Positions 29,221 through 40,690 of a DNA stretch of 64,000 nucleotides are shown here, in pieces. The translations under genes were made by a program, and so were the position numbers. This DNA is from Streptosporangium pseudovulgare (GTDB taxonomy: Bacteria; Actinomycetota; Actinomycetes; Streptosporangiales; Streptosporangiaceae). The stretch lies in NCBI RefSeq assembly GCF_014648055.1, contig NZ_BMQJ01000001.1, forward strand, positions 62,001 through 126,000, written 5' to 3'. The number at the start of each line of letters is the position of its first letter. Position 1 is the stretch's first letter. The notes beneath the pieces were generated by a model, which was given only the letters and a program-made list of their open reading frames with translations, made no database searches and had not been told where the DNA came from.

Positions 29221-30969
29221 TCAGGGCTCGACGGTGGCGGCCCTGGCGGCGTCGACGATGCCCCTGCCGTAGAAGCCGTTGCGGTCCTTGGTCCCCTCGC
29301 ACGTCTGGATGTCGTCGTCGTCGATGACGCGGTAGACGAAGCGGCGCGGCGAGGGGCAGGACTGCTTGGACGCGGTGGCGTACAGCAGGCGCTGGACGTC
29401 GGCGGGCGGCATGGTGAGACCGCCCTTCCCCGGTTTGCCGAAGCGGCTGATCAGGATGGCGGCGACGCCGGTGGCGTGCGGGGCGGCCATGGAGGTGCCG
29501 GCGAGGTACTGGTAGTAGGCGCAGGTGCCGCCGTGGCAGTCGCGGACGACGGAGGGGGAGGCGGGCCGGCCGTTGCGGGAGATCAGGCCCTGGGCGCGGA
29601 GGGCGCGCTCGGGGGCGGCGGCCAGGATGGTCCTGGTCTCGTCGAAGCCGCGGCCGTCGAGCTCGTCGCCGCCGGGCGCGGCGAGGTCGGTCTGCTCGAC
29701 GCCGTAGTCGGAGTAGTAGGCCTTGCGCTTGCTGGGGCCGAGGGCCGCGACGGAGATGACGCCCTTCGACTCGGCCGGGACGTTCAGGCAGGAGTTGTCG
29801 ATCCGGCGGGTGCGCTGCGCCTTGGCGGGGTAGTCGGGGCTCTCGGTGTCGGTCCGGGGCCTGCCGAGGTCGGTGGACTCGTTGCCGAGGGCGCTGATGA
29901 GGGTGACGCCGCGCTTGCGGGCGTAGTCGAGGGCGCGCTGCATGCCGGTGATGACGCCGCGCTGTTCGAGCTGCTCGGCCTTGGAGTCGGCGGGGTTGGC
30001 GCGGCAGTTGAACAGCCAGGGGTCGATGTAGTAGCTCATGTTGACCACGTCGATCCCGGCGTCGGCGGCGTAGGTGAGGGCGTCGAGGCTGGGCTTGAGG
30101 AAGAACAGGCCGGAGTCCTGGCCGGCGCGCAGGTTGACGAGGGTGACGCCGGGGGCGACGCCGGCGACGCCGAGCCCGTTGATGGGCGAGGCGATCGTGC
30201 TGGCCACGTGGGTGCCGTGGCCGTCGTCGTCCCAGTCGACGGGGTCCTTGCAGCCGGGGAACTCGCAGGGGCCGTCGAGGGTCGCGCCGGTGGAGTCCTT
30301 GGGCCGGTCGGTGACGAAGTTGCGGCTGAGGGCGCGGTCGAAGTTGGGGGCGATGTCGGGGTGCTTGCCGTCGATGCCGGTGTCGATGACGCCGACGAGC
30401 ACCTTCCTGTTGCCCGGGGCGGTGGCGTGGGAGCCGGTGGCGGTGGCGCCGATCATCTTCATGTCCCACTGCCGGGAGGCCAGCGGCTCGGCGGTGGGCG
30501 CGGCCCGGTCTGTGCGCGAGGCGGGCGGCGCGGCCCGGCCGGCGTGGGAGGCGGCGCCGGCGGCGTGGCCCGCGCCGCCGCTCCGGGAGTCGCGGGAAGC
30601 ACGGGGACCGGTGGCCGCGAAGGCGGAGGCGGAGGCCGGGAGGGCCGGGACGGACGCCGCGAAGCCGATGGCGCGGTCGGAGGAGACGCCCGCGACGGCG
30701 CCGCTGGCGGCCAGGCGCTCGACGAAACGGTCGCCGGGGCCCCGGGCGGTGACGTAGCCGAGCCTGGACTCGGTGGCGGTCGCCGTGCCGCCGGCCGCGC
30801 CGATCGCGGCGACCGCCCGGTCGTGCCCGCCGCCGGGGTAGAAGACGAGGTAGTCGCGGAGCCCTCCGGTCTCGGCCGACGCGCCGCCGGGTGGTCCGCC
30901 CACCGTGAGGGTGCTCGCCAGGGCGACCACCGCCGTCACGCCCGACAGGTTCCTGCTCCAGCGACTCAT
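29221..30969 (-). CDS. Secreted subtilisin-like serine protease (S8 family)
   Basis: A 582-residue preproprotein. Residues 1-32 form a Sec signal peptide (basic start, hydrophobic core, ASAE cleavage region). An inhibitor-like prodomain follows at about 38-105, then an Ala/Ser/Gly-rich linker and the catalytic domain at about 165-575. The triad is visible: Asp in VGVIDTGIDG, His in DGHGTHVAS, Ser in AGTSMAAPHATG, with the oxyanion Asn in SALGNES. Paired Cys residues suggest disulfides. It is probably exported for protein degradation. No nearby partner genes are seen. In the upstream 28977-29220 gap only repeated CCGTACGGC-type palindromes are visible. Confidence 0.94.
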   Translation of the reverse strand: MSRWSRNLSGVTAVVALASTLTVGGPPGGASAETGGLRDYLVFYPGGGHDRAVAAIGAAGGTATATESRLGYVTARGPGDRFVERLAASGAVAGVSSDRAIGFAASVPALPASASAFAATGPRASRDSRSGGAGHAAGAASHAGRAAPPASRTDRAAPTAEPLASRQWDMKMIGATATGSHATAPGNRKVLVGVIDTGIDGKHPDIAPNFDRALSRNFVTDRPKDSTGATLDGPCEFPGCKDPVDWDDDGHGTHVASTIASPINGLGVAGVAPGVTLVNLRAGQDSGLFFLKPSLDALTYAADAGIDVVNMSYYIDPWLFNCRANPADSKAEQLEQRGVITGMQRALDYARKRGVTLISALGNESTDLGRPRTDTESPDYPAKAQRTRRIDNSCLNVPAESKGVISVAALGPSKRKAYYSDYGVEQTDLAAPGGDELDGRGFDETRTILAAAPERALRAQGLISRNGRPASPSVVRDCHGGTCAYYQYLAGTSMAAPHATGVAAILISRFGKPGKGGLTMPPADVQRLLYATASKQSCPSPRRFVYRVIDDDDIQTCEGTKDRNGFYGRGIVDAARAATVEP

Positions 30970-31163
30970 CCGATCCCCTCCACGGCTGTCCGGACCAAGG
31001 GGCCATCCTTCCCGGTATTCGACCGCTCAGGCAACGCGGGCGTCGTTCCGACGGGTCTTTTCGGTATGGCGGGGAGGCCTCGGGGCCCCGGGGCCCCGAG
31101 GCCGGGCCGGGTTCCGGGAGGGGCGGAGGTAGGGTCCCGGAAGGACATGATCCAGGAGGCGAT

Positions 31164-31811
31164 ATGGACATCGTGAACCCCGCCGTCAACGACTACGTGC
31201 TGGCCCACTCCACCCCGGCGGACGACGTGCTGCGGGATCTGGCGGCCGAGACGCGGAAGGCGTTCTCCGACTTCACGAGCATGCAGATCACGCAGGACGA
31301 GGGCGCGTTCCTGACCATGCTGGTGCGGCTGGTGGGGGCGCGGCGGGCCGTCGAGGTGGGGGTGTTCACCGGATACTCGTCGATCTGCATCGCCCGCGGG
31401 CTGCCCGCGGACGGGCGGCTGCTGGCCTGTGACGTCAGCGAGGAGTGGACCTCGGTGGCCCGGCGCTACTGGGAACGGGCGGGCGTGGCGGACCGGATCG
31501 ACCTGCGGATCGCCCCGGCGCTGGAGACGCTCCGGGCGCTGCCGGCCGACCCGGTGATCGACTTCGCGTTCATCGACGCCGACAAGGTGAACTACCCCTC
31601 GTACTACGAGGAGCTGGTCACCCGGCTGCGGCCGGGCGGTCTGATCGTGCTGGACAACGTGCTGCGTTCCGGCCGGGTGCTGGACGAGTCCTCCCAGGAT
31701 GAGCCGGACGTCGTGATGCGCCGGATGAACGACATCGTGGTGTCCGACGACCGCGTCGAGTCGGTGATGCTGCCGATGCGCGACGGTGTGACGCTCGCCC
31801 GGCGGCGCTGA
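31164..31811 (+). CDS. SAM-dependent O-methyltransferase (caffeoyl-CoA/catechol OMT type)
   Basis: A 215-residue class I methyltransferase of the OMT family 3. It has the SAM motif VEVGVFTGYSS, an acidic residue after LLACDVS, the metal-binding FAFIDADK and LDNVLRSG. GGAGG lies 5 bases before ATG 31164. Family members methylate vicinal hydroxyls on small aromatic molecules in a divalent-metal-dependent way; the substrate here is unknown. The gene is single and converges on gltD. It lies outside the peptide cluster, separated by pyk and the protease, so a tailoring role is not supported. Confidence 0.92.
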   Translation: MDIVNPAVNDYVLAHSTPADDVLRDLAAETRKAFSDFTSMQITQDEGAFLTMLVRLVGARRAVEVGVFTGYSSICIARGLPADGRLLACDVSEEWTSVARRYWERAGVADRIDLRIAPALETLRALPADPVIDFAFIDADKVNYPSYYEELVTRLRPGGLIVLDNVLRSGRVLDESSQDEPDVVMRRMNDIVVSDDRVESVMLPMRDGVTLARRR

Positions 31812-31964
31812 GCGCGGCCCCGCGCGGGAAGGGCGGGCAGGGACTCCGAATCGAGCCCTGGCCCCGGTGACGGCGCGGCCCCGCGCGGGGCGGGCGGGTG
31901 CGGGGAGGGCGGGCGCGCTCCGCTCCCGGCGCGGTCTCCCGGACGCGGTCTCCCGGACGCGGTA

Positions 31965-31999
31965 GAGGCCGCGCGCCCCGGTGCGGGACGCGCGGCCTC
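31965..31999. terminator. Hairpin between O-methyltransferase and gltD
   Basis: A perfect 11-bp inverted repeat (GAGGCCGCGCG and CGCGCGGCCTC) with a 13-base loop, about 50 bases past the gltD stop and 154 past the methyltransferase stop. It is probably a shared terminator for these converging genes. A 14-bp direct repeat GCGGTCTCCCGGAC lies just to its left. Confidence 0.65.
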
Positions 32000-32050
32000 C
32001 GTGGTGCCGTGGTGTCGTGTGGTCCGCGCCGGAGGTTCCCGGCGCGGGCG

Positions 32051-33529
<1,479 letters not shown>

Positions 33530-33544
33530 CGGTTACGCCCCCTT

Positions 33545-36500
33545 CTATCCCTGTACGGCGGCCGCCATGACGGCCTCGTCGATGTCTCGTCCTTCGAGCC
33601 GGGCGGCCTCGGCGGCCGTCAGGACCCGCTTGTAGTCGGTCGGCATGATCTTGCTGAACCGGCCGGAGTCCCAGTCGGCGAGCAGGGCCCTGGCGACCGT
33701 GGAGCCGGTCTCGGCCAGGTGCCGCTCCAGGAGCCCGCGCAGCTCCTCGGCGTCGTCGTCGCCGAGGGCCTCGATCTCCACCATCTCCCGGTTGACGCGG
33801 GCGGCGTCGAGGTCGAGCAGGTAGGCGACGCCTCCGGACATGCCGGCCGCGAAGTTGCGGCCGGTGGGCCCGAGGACGACGACCCGGCCGCCGGTCATGT
33901 ACTCGCAGCCGTGGTCGCCGACGCCCTCGACGACCGCGGTGGCGCCGGAGTTGCGGACGCAGAACCGTTCGCCGGCCACGCCGCGGACGAACATCTCACC
34001 GGAGGTCGCGCCGTACAGGGCGACGTTGCCGGCGATGATGTGGCCCTCCAGCGGGGCCTCCTCGTGCGGCCGCAGCGTGACGCGGCCGCCGGACAGGCCC
34101 TTGCCGGCGTAGTCGTTGGTGTCGCCGGTGAGGCGCAGCGTGACGCCGCGGGGCAGGAAGGCCCCGAAGGAGTTGCCCGCCGAGCCGGTGAAGCGGATGT
34201 CGACGGTGTCGTCGGGCAGGCCCGCGCCGCCGTACCGCCTGGTCACCTCGTGGCCGAGCATGGTGCCGACCGTACGGTTGACGTTGCGGATGGGCAGTTC
34301 CAGCGTGACGGGGCGGCCGTCGTTCAGCGCACCCTCGGCGAGCTGGATCAGGGTGTTGTCCAGGGCCGCGGCGAGCCCGTGGTCCTGCTCGCGGACGCGG
34401 CGCAGCGACGCTCCGCCGGGCAGTTCCGGGCGGTGCAGGATCGGCGACAGGTCCAGGCCCGCGGCCTTCCAGTGGTTCTCCGCCGAGGCGGTGTCCAGCA
34501 GCTCGGCGTGGCCCACGGCCTCCTCCAGGCTGCGGAAGCCCAGGGCGGCGAGGTACTCGCGGATCTCCTCGGCGATGAACTCGAAGAAGTTGACCACGAA
34601 CTCGGGCCGGCCGGAGAAGCGCTTGCGCAGCTCGGGGTTCTGGGTGGCGACGCCGACCGGGCAGGTGTCGAGGTGGCAGACGCGCATCATCACGCAGCCG
34701 GAGACGACCAGCGGGGCGGTGGCGAAGCCGTACTCCTCGGCGCCGAGCAGCGCGGCGATGACCACGTCGCGGCCGGTCTTGAGCTGGCCGTCGACCTGGA
34801 CGACGATGCGGTCGCGCAGGCCGTTGAGCAGCAGCGTCTGCTGGGTCTCGGCCAGGCCGAGCTCCCAGGGGGCGCCGGCGTGCTTGAGCGAGGTCAGCGG
34901 GGAGGCGCCGGTGCCGCCGTCGTGGCCGGAGATCAGCACGACGTCGGCGTGGGCCTTGGACACGCCCGCCGCGACCGTGCCGACGCCGACCTCGGCGACG
35001 AGCTTGACGTGCACGCGCGCCGCGGGGTTGGCGTTCTTCAGGTCGTGGATGAGCTGGGCGAGGTCCTCGATGGAGTAGATGTCGTGGTGCGGCGGCGGCG
35101 AGATGAGGCCGACGCCGGGGGTGGAGTGCCGGGTCTTGGCGATCCACGGGTAGACCTTGTGGCCCGGGAGCTGGCCGCCCTCGCCGGGCTTGGCGCCCTG
35201 GGCCATCTTGATCTGGATGTCGTCGGCGTTGACGAGGTACTCGGAGGTCACGCCGAACCGGCCGGAGGCGACCTGCTTGATGGCCGAGCGGCGCTCGGGG
35301 TCGCGCAGCCGCTCGGGGTCCTCGCCGCCCTCGCCGGTGTTGGACTTGCCGCCCAGGCGGTTCATCGCGATGGCGAGGGTCTCGTGGGCCTCCATCGAGA
35401 TGGAGCCGTAGGACATGGCGCCGGTGGAGAACCGCTTGACGATCTCGGAGACCGGCTCGACCTCCTCGATCGGGACCGGCTCGCGGACGCCCTCGCGGAG
35501 CCGGAACAGGCCGCGCAGCGTCATGAGCCTCTCGGCCTGGGAGTCCACCATGGAGGTGTACTCCTTGAAGATCTCGTAGCGACGCGAGCGGGTGGCGTGC
35601 TGCAGCTTGAAGACGGTCTCGGGGTTGAACAGGTGCGGCTCGCCCTCGCGGCGCCACTGGTACTCCCCGCCGACCTCCAGGCGGCGGTGGGCGTTGTCCA
35701 CGCGCGGGTGGGCGCGGCGGTGGCGCCGCGCGACCTCCTCGGCGAGGACGTCGAAGCCGACGCCGCCCAGGCGGGAGGTGGTCCCGGCGAAGCAGGTGTC
35801 GATGACCTCGGCGCCGAGGCCGAGGGCCTCGAAGATCTGCGCGCCGGTGTAGGAGGCGACGGTGGACACGCCCATCTTGGACATGACCTTCAGGACGCCC
35901 TTGCCGTACGCCTTGATGAGGTTGCGCACGGCCTTGGCGGGGTCGCCGGCGAGCGCGCCGGTGGCGACCATGTCCTCGACGGTCTCGATGGCGAGGTAGG
36001 GGTTGACCGCGCCGGCGCCGTAGCCGATGAGCAGCGCCATGTGGTGGGCCTCGCGGGCCTCGCCGGTCTCGATGACCAGGCCGACCCGGGTGCGGGTCTT
36101 CTCGGCGATGAGGTGGTGGTGGACCGCGCCGGTGAGCAGCAGCGACGGGATCGGCGCGAGGGTCTCCGTGGAGCCGCGGTCGGACAGCACGATGACGCGG
36201 GCGCCGCCCTCGATCGCGGCGGAGACCTCGGCGCGGATCTCGTCCAGGCGGCGCAGCAGCGCCTCTCCCCCGCCGGCGACCTCGTACAGGCCGGAGACGA
36301 CGTGCGGGTGGAAGCCGGGCAGCGCGCCCTCGTCGTTGATGTGGATGATCTTCGCGAGCTCGTCATTGTCGATCACCGGGTACGGCAGGACGAGCTGGCG
36401 GCAGGAGGCCGGTCCGGGCTCCAGCAGGTTGCCCTCGGGGCCGAGGGTGCTGGACAGGGAGGTGACGAGCTCCTCGCGGATGGCGTCCAGCGGCGGGTTG

Positions 36501-38050
36501 GTGACCTGCGCGAACAGCTGGCTGAAGTAGTCGAACAGCAGCCGGGGCCTCTCGCTCAGCACCGCGACCGGGGTGTCGGTGCCCATCGAGCCGATCGGCT
36601 CGGCGCCGGCCCTGGCCATCGGGGCCAGGATGATCCGCAGCTCCTCCTCGGTGTAGCCGAAGGTCTGCTGGCGCCTGACCAGCGCGCCGTGGCTGGGGAT
36701 CTCGCGGGAGCGGGCGGGCAGTTCCTCGAAGCGGACCAGCCCGGCGTGCAGCCACTCGGCGTAGGGCAGCTCGGCGGCCAGCTCCGCCTTGATCTCGTCG
36801 TCCTCGATGATCTTTCCGCGGGCGGTGTCGACGAGGAACATCCGGCCGGGCTGCAGGCGGCCCTTGCGGACCACGTCCTGCGGCGGGATGTCGAGCACGC
36901 CGGCCTCGGAGGCGAGCACGACGAGGCCGTCGGCGGTGACCCAGAACCGGCCGGGACGCAGGCCGTTGCGGTCGAGGACCGCGCCGACCAGGGTGCCGTC
37001 GGAGAAGGTGATCGAGGCGGGGCCGTCCCACGCCTCCATGAGGGTGGAGTGGAACTCGTAGAAGGCCCGCCGCGCGGGGTCCATCTCGGTGTGGTTCTCC
37101 CACGCCTCGGGGATCATCATCAGCACCGCGTGCGGCAGCGAGCGCCCGGTGAGGTGGAGCAGCTCCAGCGTCTCGTCGAAGGAGGCGGTGTCGGAACCGT
37201 CGGGGTCGCAGATCGGAAAGAGCCGCGACAGGTCGCCCGGGATCGCGGCGGTCTCCAGCATGGCCTCGCGGGCCCGCATCCAGTTGCGGTTGCCCCGGAC
37301 CGTGTTGATCTCGCCGTTGTGGGCGACGTAGCGGTAGGGGTGGGCCAGCGGCCACGACGGGAAGGTGTTGGTCGAGAAGCGCGAGTGGACCAGCGAGATC
37401 GCGGTCTCGTAGCGCTCGTCGGTCAGGTCGGGGAAGAACCGCTCGACCTGGCCGGGGGTGAGCATGCCCTTGTAGACGATCGTCCGGGAGCTCAGCGAGG
37501 GGAAGTAGACGTCCGCCTCGTGCTCGGCCCGCTTGCGCAGGCAGAAGGCGAGCCGGTCCAGTTCCAGGCCTCGCCCGCCTTCGGCGGAGGCGACGAAGAG
37601 CTGCCGGAAGGACGGCATCACCGCGCGGGCGCTGGGCCCGGGCAGCGACGGGTCGGTCGGCACGTCGCGCCAGCCGAGGACGGTCAGCCCCTCCTCCGCG
37701 GCGATCTCCTCGATCAGCCGCACGGCGGTCTCACGGGCCTCGGGATCGGCGGGCAGGAAGGCGGTGCCGACGGCGTAGGAGCCCGCCTCGGGGAGCGGGA
37801 AACCGGTCACGGCGCGCAGGAACGCGTCGGGGATCTGGGTGAGGATCCCGGCTCCGTCGCCGGTGTCCGGCTCGCTCCCCTGGGCCCCGCGGTGGTCGAG
37901 GTTGCACAGGGCGGTCAGGGCCTTGACGACGATGTCGTGGCTGCGGCGCCCGGCCACGTCGGCGACCATGGCGACCCCGCAGGCGTCGTGCTCGTGCTCG
38001 GGGTGGTACAGGCCCTGGGGCTCGGGGAAGCCGAAGTGGGCAGCAGGCAT
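33545..38050 (-). CDS. gltB: Glutamate synthase large subunit
   Basis: A 1,501-residue enzyme making two glutamates from glutamine and 2-oxoglutarate. The class II glutaminase nucleophile is Cys24 in HDACGVAM, exposed after propeptide removal. Next come the central domain, the FMN-binding synthase domain ([24 protein letters not shown]), the 3Fe-4S cysteines in [12 protein letters not shown] and the C-terminal beta-helix ([14 protein letters not shown]). With gltD it forms the ammonium assimilation operon. A 269-bp upstream gap has an inverted repeat that may be an operator. The full-length frame is intact. Confidence 0.98.
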   Translation of the reverse strand: MPAAHFGFPEPQGLYHPEHEHDACGVAMVADVAGRRSHDIVVKALTALCNLDHRGAQGSEPDTGDGAGILTQIPDAFLRAVTGFPLPEAGSYAVGTAFLPADPEARETAVRLIEEIAAEEGLTVLGWRDVPTDPSLPGPSARAVMPSFRQLFVASAEGGRGLELDRLAFCLRKRAEHEADVYFPSLSSRTIVYKGMLTPGQVERFFPDLTDERYETAISLVHSRFSTNTFPSWPLAHPYRYVAHNGEINTVRGNRNWMRAREAMLETAAIPGDLSRLFPICDPDGSDTASFDETLELLHLTGRSLPHAVLMMIPEAWENHTEMDPARRAFYEFHSTLMEAWDGPASITFSDGTLVGAVLDRNGLRPGRFWVTADGLVVLASEAGVLDIPPQDVVRKGRLQPGRMFLVDTARGKIIEDDEIKAELAAELPYAEWLHAGLVRFEELPARSREIPSHGALVRRQQTFGYTEEELRIILAPMARAGAEPIGSMGTDTPVAVLSERPRLLFDYFSQLFAQVTNPPLDAIREELVTSLSSTLGPEGNLLEPGPASCRQLVLPYPVIDNDELAKIIHINDEGALPGFHPHVVSGLYEVAGGGEALLRRLDEIRAEVSAAIEGGARVIVLSDRGSTETLAPIPSLLLTGAVHHHLIAEKTRTRVGLVIETGEAREAHHMALLIGYGAGAVNPYLAIETVEDMVATGALAGDPAKAVRNLIKAYGKGVLKVMSKMGVSTVASYTGAQIFEALGLGAEVIDTCFAGTTSRLGGVGFDVLAEEVARRHRRAHPRVDNAHRRLEVGGEYQWRREGEPHLFNPETVFKLQHATRSRRYEIFKEYTSMVDSQAERLMTLRGLFRLREGVREPVPIEEVEPVSEIVKRFSTGAMSYGSISMEAHETLAIAMNRLGGKSNTGEGGEDPERLRDPERRSAIKQVASGRFGVTSEYLVNADDIQIKMAQGAKPGEGGQLPGHKVYPWIAKTRHSTPGVGLISPPPHHDIYSIEDLAQLIHDLKNANPAARVHVKLVAEVGVGTVAAGVSKAHADVVLISGHDGGTGASPLTSLKHAGAPWELGLAETQQTLLLNGLRDRIVVQVDGQLKTGRDVVIAALLGAEEYGFATAPLVVSGCVMMRVCHLDTCPVGVATQNPELRKRFSGRPEFVVNFFEFIAEEIREYLAALGFRSLEEAVGHAELLDTASAENHWKAAGLDLSPILHRPELPGGASLRRVREQDHGLAAALDNTLIQLAEGALNDGRPVTLELPIRNVNRTVGTMLGHEVTRRYGGAGLPDDTVDIRFTGSAGNSFGAFLPRGVTLRLTGDTNDYAGKGLSGGRVTLRPHEEAPLEGHIIAGNVALYGATSGEMFVRGVAGERFCVRNSGATAVVEGVGDHGCEYMTGGRVVVLGPTGRNFAAGMSGGVAYLLDLDAARVNREMVEIEALGDDDAEELRGLLERHLAETGSTVARALLADWDSGRFSKIMPTDYKRVLTAAEAARLEGRDIDEAVMAAAVQG

Positions 38051-38111
38051 TGAATCCCTCCCGTCGTCTCACTACTCTGGATCAAGCAAGGGACGACGTT
38101 GGCCCTGCTGC

Positions 38112-38129
38112 GTAATGTTTTGACATTAC
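38112..38129. promoter_or_regulatory. Inverted repeat upstream of gltB
   Basis: GTAATGTTTTGACATTAC has perfect 7-bp arms and a 4-base centre, 62 bases before the gltB start in an AT-rich island of very GC-rich DNA. It is a plausible regulator site, for example for a nitrogen regulator. It does not clearly fit the four-part GlnR consensus, so the regulator is unnamed. Confidence 0.5.
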
Positions 38130-38319
38130 AGTACCCCGTCCAAAACACGGCCGTCCTGTCCACATAGTGACCATTTGACAGATGTTTTACGGTTTTCGCC
38201 CCCTTTACGGTGACTCTCCGCTCCGGCGGGTCGGTGACGGGCGGATGACGCGCGGATCACGGTCCCGTGCCGCGTACGGCGGCGCGGGACGCCCCGCCGT
38301 ACGCCTCTAGGGTTGAGCC

Positions 38320-39921
38320 ATGGAAGGGATCGAAGACCTCATCGCGCGGGCCGGCGTGGACGGCAGGCGGCCGCGGGCGGTGCTCGCGGCGCTGGCCGAC
38401 GGCCGCTGGTGGACGCTGGCCGACCTGGTCCGTGAGACGGCGACGTCCCGGCGGACCGTCGAGGCGCTGCTGCGCGAGGTCGAACTGGAGCGCTCCGGCG
38501 ACCGGTTCCGGCTGACGCGCCCGCCGTCCGGGATCGCCGGCGTCACGAGGGAGACCGCGCCGGCCGACCCGGTGGCCCACCTGCTGCCCGGCCACGCCGA
38601 CCTGGTCGCGACGATGGAGGAGCTGATCGCCCGGGCGCCGCGCGGCCGCCAGGCGCTCGACCACGTCGCCGCGACCGCCGACACCGTGGTCCGGCGGGCG
38701 CTGCTGATGGACGCCCGGTTCTGGCTGGACGGCGCGCGGCTGCTGTGCGTGGGCGACCACGACCTGACCTCGCTGGCGACCGCGCTGCTGCACCCGGGCG
38801 TCGAGATCACCGTCGTGGACATCGACGAGCGCATCCTGGACCACATCTCCGGCCACGCCGAACGGCTCGGCCTGGCCGTCCGGACCCGCTGGGCCGACCT
38901 GCGCCTGGGCCTGCCCGCCTCGGCGCACGCCTGGGCCGACCTGGCGATCACCGACCCGCCCTACACCCCCGAGGGGATCGGCCTGTTCACCGCGCGCGCC
39001 GTGCAGGGACTGCGCGACCGCGAGCAGGGCCGCGTCCTGCTGGCGTACGGCGCGAGCGAACGCACCCCGGCCCTGGCCTGGAAGGTCCAGCACTCCCTGT
39101 CCCAGCTCAACCTCGTCAGCGAGGCGATCTACCCGGACTTCAACCGCTACTTCGGCGCCGAGGCCATCGGCTCGGCCGCCGACCTGTACGTCCTGCGGCC
39201 CACCACCAAGACCTGGCCCGCCGTCGCGGCCCGCGTCGACGGCCTCAGCGCCGCGATCTACACCCACGGCCCCCAGTCGGTCGAGTCGGCTGGGGCGGCC
39301 GGTTCGGCCGTGCGGGCCGCCGCGCCGGACCCCGGGGAGGCGCCCGAGGTGCTGGTCGGCGAATGGCCCAAGGACGTCCTCCCCCGGGTCCGGCGCACGC
39401 GGCTGGCCACCTGGCTGTCCAAGCCGCACGCCGGCGACCCGCGCCGCGTGGCGATCGCCGTGCCCGCCGGGATGGAGGCGGCCCTCCCCCGGCTGCTGCT
39501 GGCCACCCGCGCCCGCGAGGTGCGGGTCACGCTCGCCGAGCCGCCCGGCGGCCTGCCCGGCGCGCCGCTGACGTCCCTGTACGAGCTGGCCGCCGAGGGC
39601 CCCGTCGTGCGCGCCGTACGGCTGGCGCCCCCGGAGACGGACGAGGGTCGCGTCCTGCGGCACATCCTGGACAACGCCCACGGCAAGCTCGCCAACACCT
39701 GGCGCGAGGGCCTCATCCGGATCCGGGACGGCCTGACCAAGAGGCAGGCCAGGGCCCTGGTGGAGGCCGCCGCGCCGTGGGCGGGCGAGGTGACCGTCCT
39801 GGAGCTGCCCGCCGGCCGCCTCGCCGGGCTGCCGGCCGCGGTACGGGCGTCGGTGCGGGCGGCGGAGGAGACCGGCGCGGGATCCGTCAGCGCGTCAGGC
39901 GACGCTGGACGGCCAGACTGA
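38320..39921 (+). CDS. BpsA-like protein (N4-bis(aminopropyl)spermidine synthase family, DUF43)
   Basis: A 533-residue protein. An N-terminal winged-helix segment (about 15-75, WTLADLVRETATSRRTVEALL) is followed by a methyltransferase-fold domain with LLCVGDHDLTSLATAL, VTVVDID-like EITVVDIDERIL and ITDPPYTPEG. The GDxD and DPPYT motifs are those of the BpsA family, which makes branched polyamines in thermophiles. The C-terminal half (about 330-533) adds an extra domain I cannot assign. In mesophilic actinobacteria the role of this family is not established. The end overlaps the converging gene at 39887 by 35 bases. Confidence 0.8.
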   Translation: MEGIEDLIARAGVDGRRPRAVLAALADGRWWTLADLVRETATSRRTVEALLREVELERSGDRFRLTRPPSGIAGVTRETAPADPVAHLLPGHADLVATMEELIARAPRGRQALDHVAATADTVVRRALLMDARFWLDGARLLCVGDHDLTSLATALLHPGVEITVVDIDERILDHISGHAERLGLAVRTRWADLRLGLPASAHAWADLAITDPPYTPEGIGLFTARAVQGLRDREQGRVLLAYGASERTPALAWKVQHSLSQLNLVSEAIYPDFNRYFGAEAIGSAADLYVLRPTTKTWPAVAARVDGLSAAIYTHGPQSVESAGAAGSAVRAAAPDPGEAPEVLVGEWPKDVLPRVRRTRLATWLSKPHAGDPRRVAIAVPAGMEAALPRLLLATRAREVRVTLAEPPGGLPGAPLTSLYELAAEGPVVRAVRLAPPETDEGRVLRHILDNAHGKLANTWREGLIRIRDGLTKRQARALVEAAAPWAGEVTVLELPAGRLAGLPAAVRASVRAAEETGAGSVSASGDAGRPD

Positions 39922-40522
39922 GGCTGTCGAGCGCCACCTGCGGGTAGGTCAGGTCCACCCGGCCCCCGCCGCCCACCGGGCCGACCCAGCTCACGGTGAC
40001 GTAGTGCCCCAGGGCCCGCACCTGCGCCCAGCTCCGCGCGGCGCCGAAGCCGGCCGGGACTCCGGGGGCGAGACGCACGAAACCGCCGCCGCCGTCCCGG
40101 GGACCGGAGAACACCCGCACCAGCCGGTCGGCGGCGGCCGCGTCGGCCAGGTTGAAGATGACGAACTGCCCGAATACCCGGCCGTCGGCGGTGGCGTAGC
40201 GGGCACGCAGCGCCTGGCCGCACCCGGCGACCGCCTCCTCGGCGTCCCCCCACACCGCCGCGGCGCAGTCGGTGAGCGTCTCGGTGCCCTGGCGGGCGAG
40301 GGTGGCCCCGCCCGCGGCCACCGACCCGGTGGGGAAGACCTCGCCGGCGGTCAGCGGGGCGGGGTCGGCGGCGCGGGTGGCGATCGGCGCGTAGATGGCG
40401 CTGGTCGTCTCGCTGCGCAGGGTCACCGGCCGCGGGAGGTCCCCGCCTCGCAGCCACAGGAAGGCCGCCGCCCCCGCGGCGACGACCGGCACGGCGACGG
40501 CTGCGGCGATCCACTTGCGCAT
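39887..40522 (-). CDS. Membrane-anchored hypothetical protein, paralogue of 40691-41884
   Basis: A 211-residue protein with one N-terminal transmembrane segment or signal anchor (residues 4-24), the rest probably outside the cell. The body shares an order of motifs with the neighbouring protein: IYAPIATRAADPAPL, a DC and a GC cysteine pair about 18 residues apart, ARYATADGRVFGQFVIFNL and a late HYVTVSWVGPVGG. No known family recognised. It converges on the BpsA-like gene with overlapping ends. Start ATG 40522. Confidence 0.75.
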   Translation of the reverse strand: MRKWIAAAVAVPVVAAGAAAFLWLRGGDLPRPVTLRSETTSAIYAPIATRAADPAPLTAGEVFPTGSVAAGGATLARQGTETLTDCAAAVWGDAEEAVAGCGQALRARYATADGRVFGQFVIFNLADAAAADRLVRVFSGPRDGGGGFVRLAPGVPAGFGAARSWAQVRALGHYVTVSWVGPVGGGGRVDLTYPQVALDSLSLAVQRRLTR

Positions 40523-40600
40523 GACGCACCAGCCTACTGGGACGCGGGGGACGCCCGGGGCCGGAGCGGCGATCCGGGCCGCCGGGACGTGCGCGGACGC

Positions 40601-40614
40601 GCCCCGGCCGGGGC
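40601..40614. terminator. GC-rich palindromes between the two paralogues
   Basis: GCCCCGGCCGGGGC is a perfect 14-bp palindrome, followed by two more partial CCGGCCGGGG copies up to 40640. It lies about 75 bases after the stop of the upstream minus-strand gene, so it may act as a terminator or mRNA-stabilising stem. Confidence 0.4.
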
Positions 40615-40690
40615 CGCCCGGCCGGGGCGTCCCGGCCGGGGGCGTCTCAAACGGGGGCGTCGCGCCGTACGGAGACGGGGACCCGGGAGG

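Noticed and set aside
28843..31176. Plus-strand open frame over pyruvate kinase and protease genes
   Set aside because: Valine/glycine-rich shadow of two solid minus-strand genes.
31164..31811. O-methyltransferase as a tailoring enzyme of the peptide cluster
   Set aside because: Separated from the cluster by hemerythrin, pyk and protease genes, on the other strand, with its own ribosome site.
31812..31963. Possible tRNA or small RNA in the gap after the O-methyltransferase gene
   Set aside because: The TCCGAATCGAG stretch looked like a T-arm, but no acceptor or anticodon stem could be paired.
38166..38176. TTGACA-like -35 element for the BpsA-like gene
   Set aside because: No matching -10 at 16-18 bases, and it is about 145 bases before the start.
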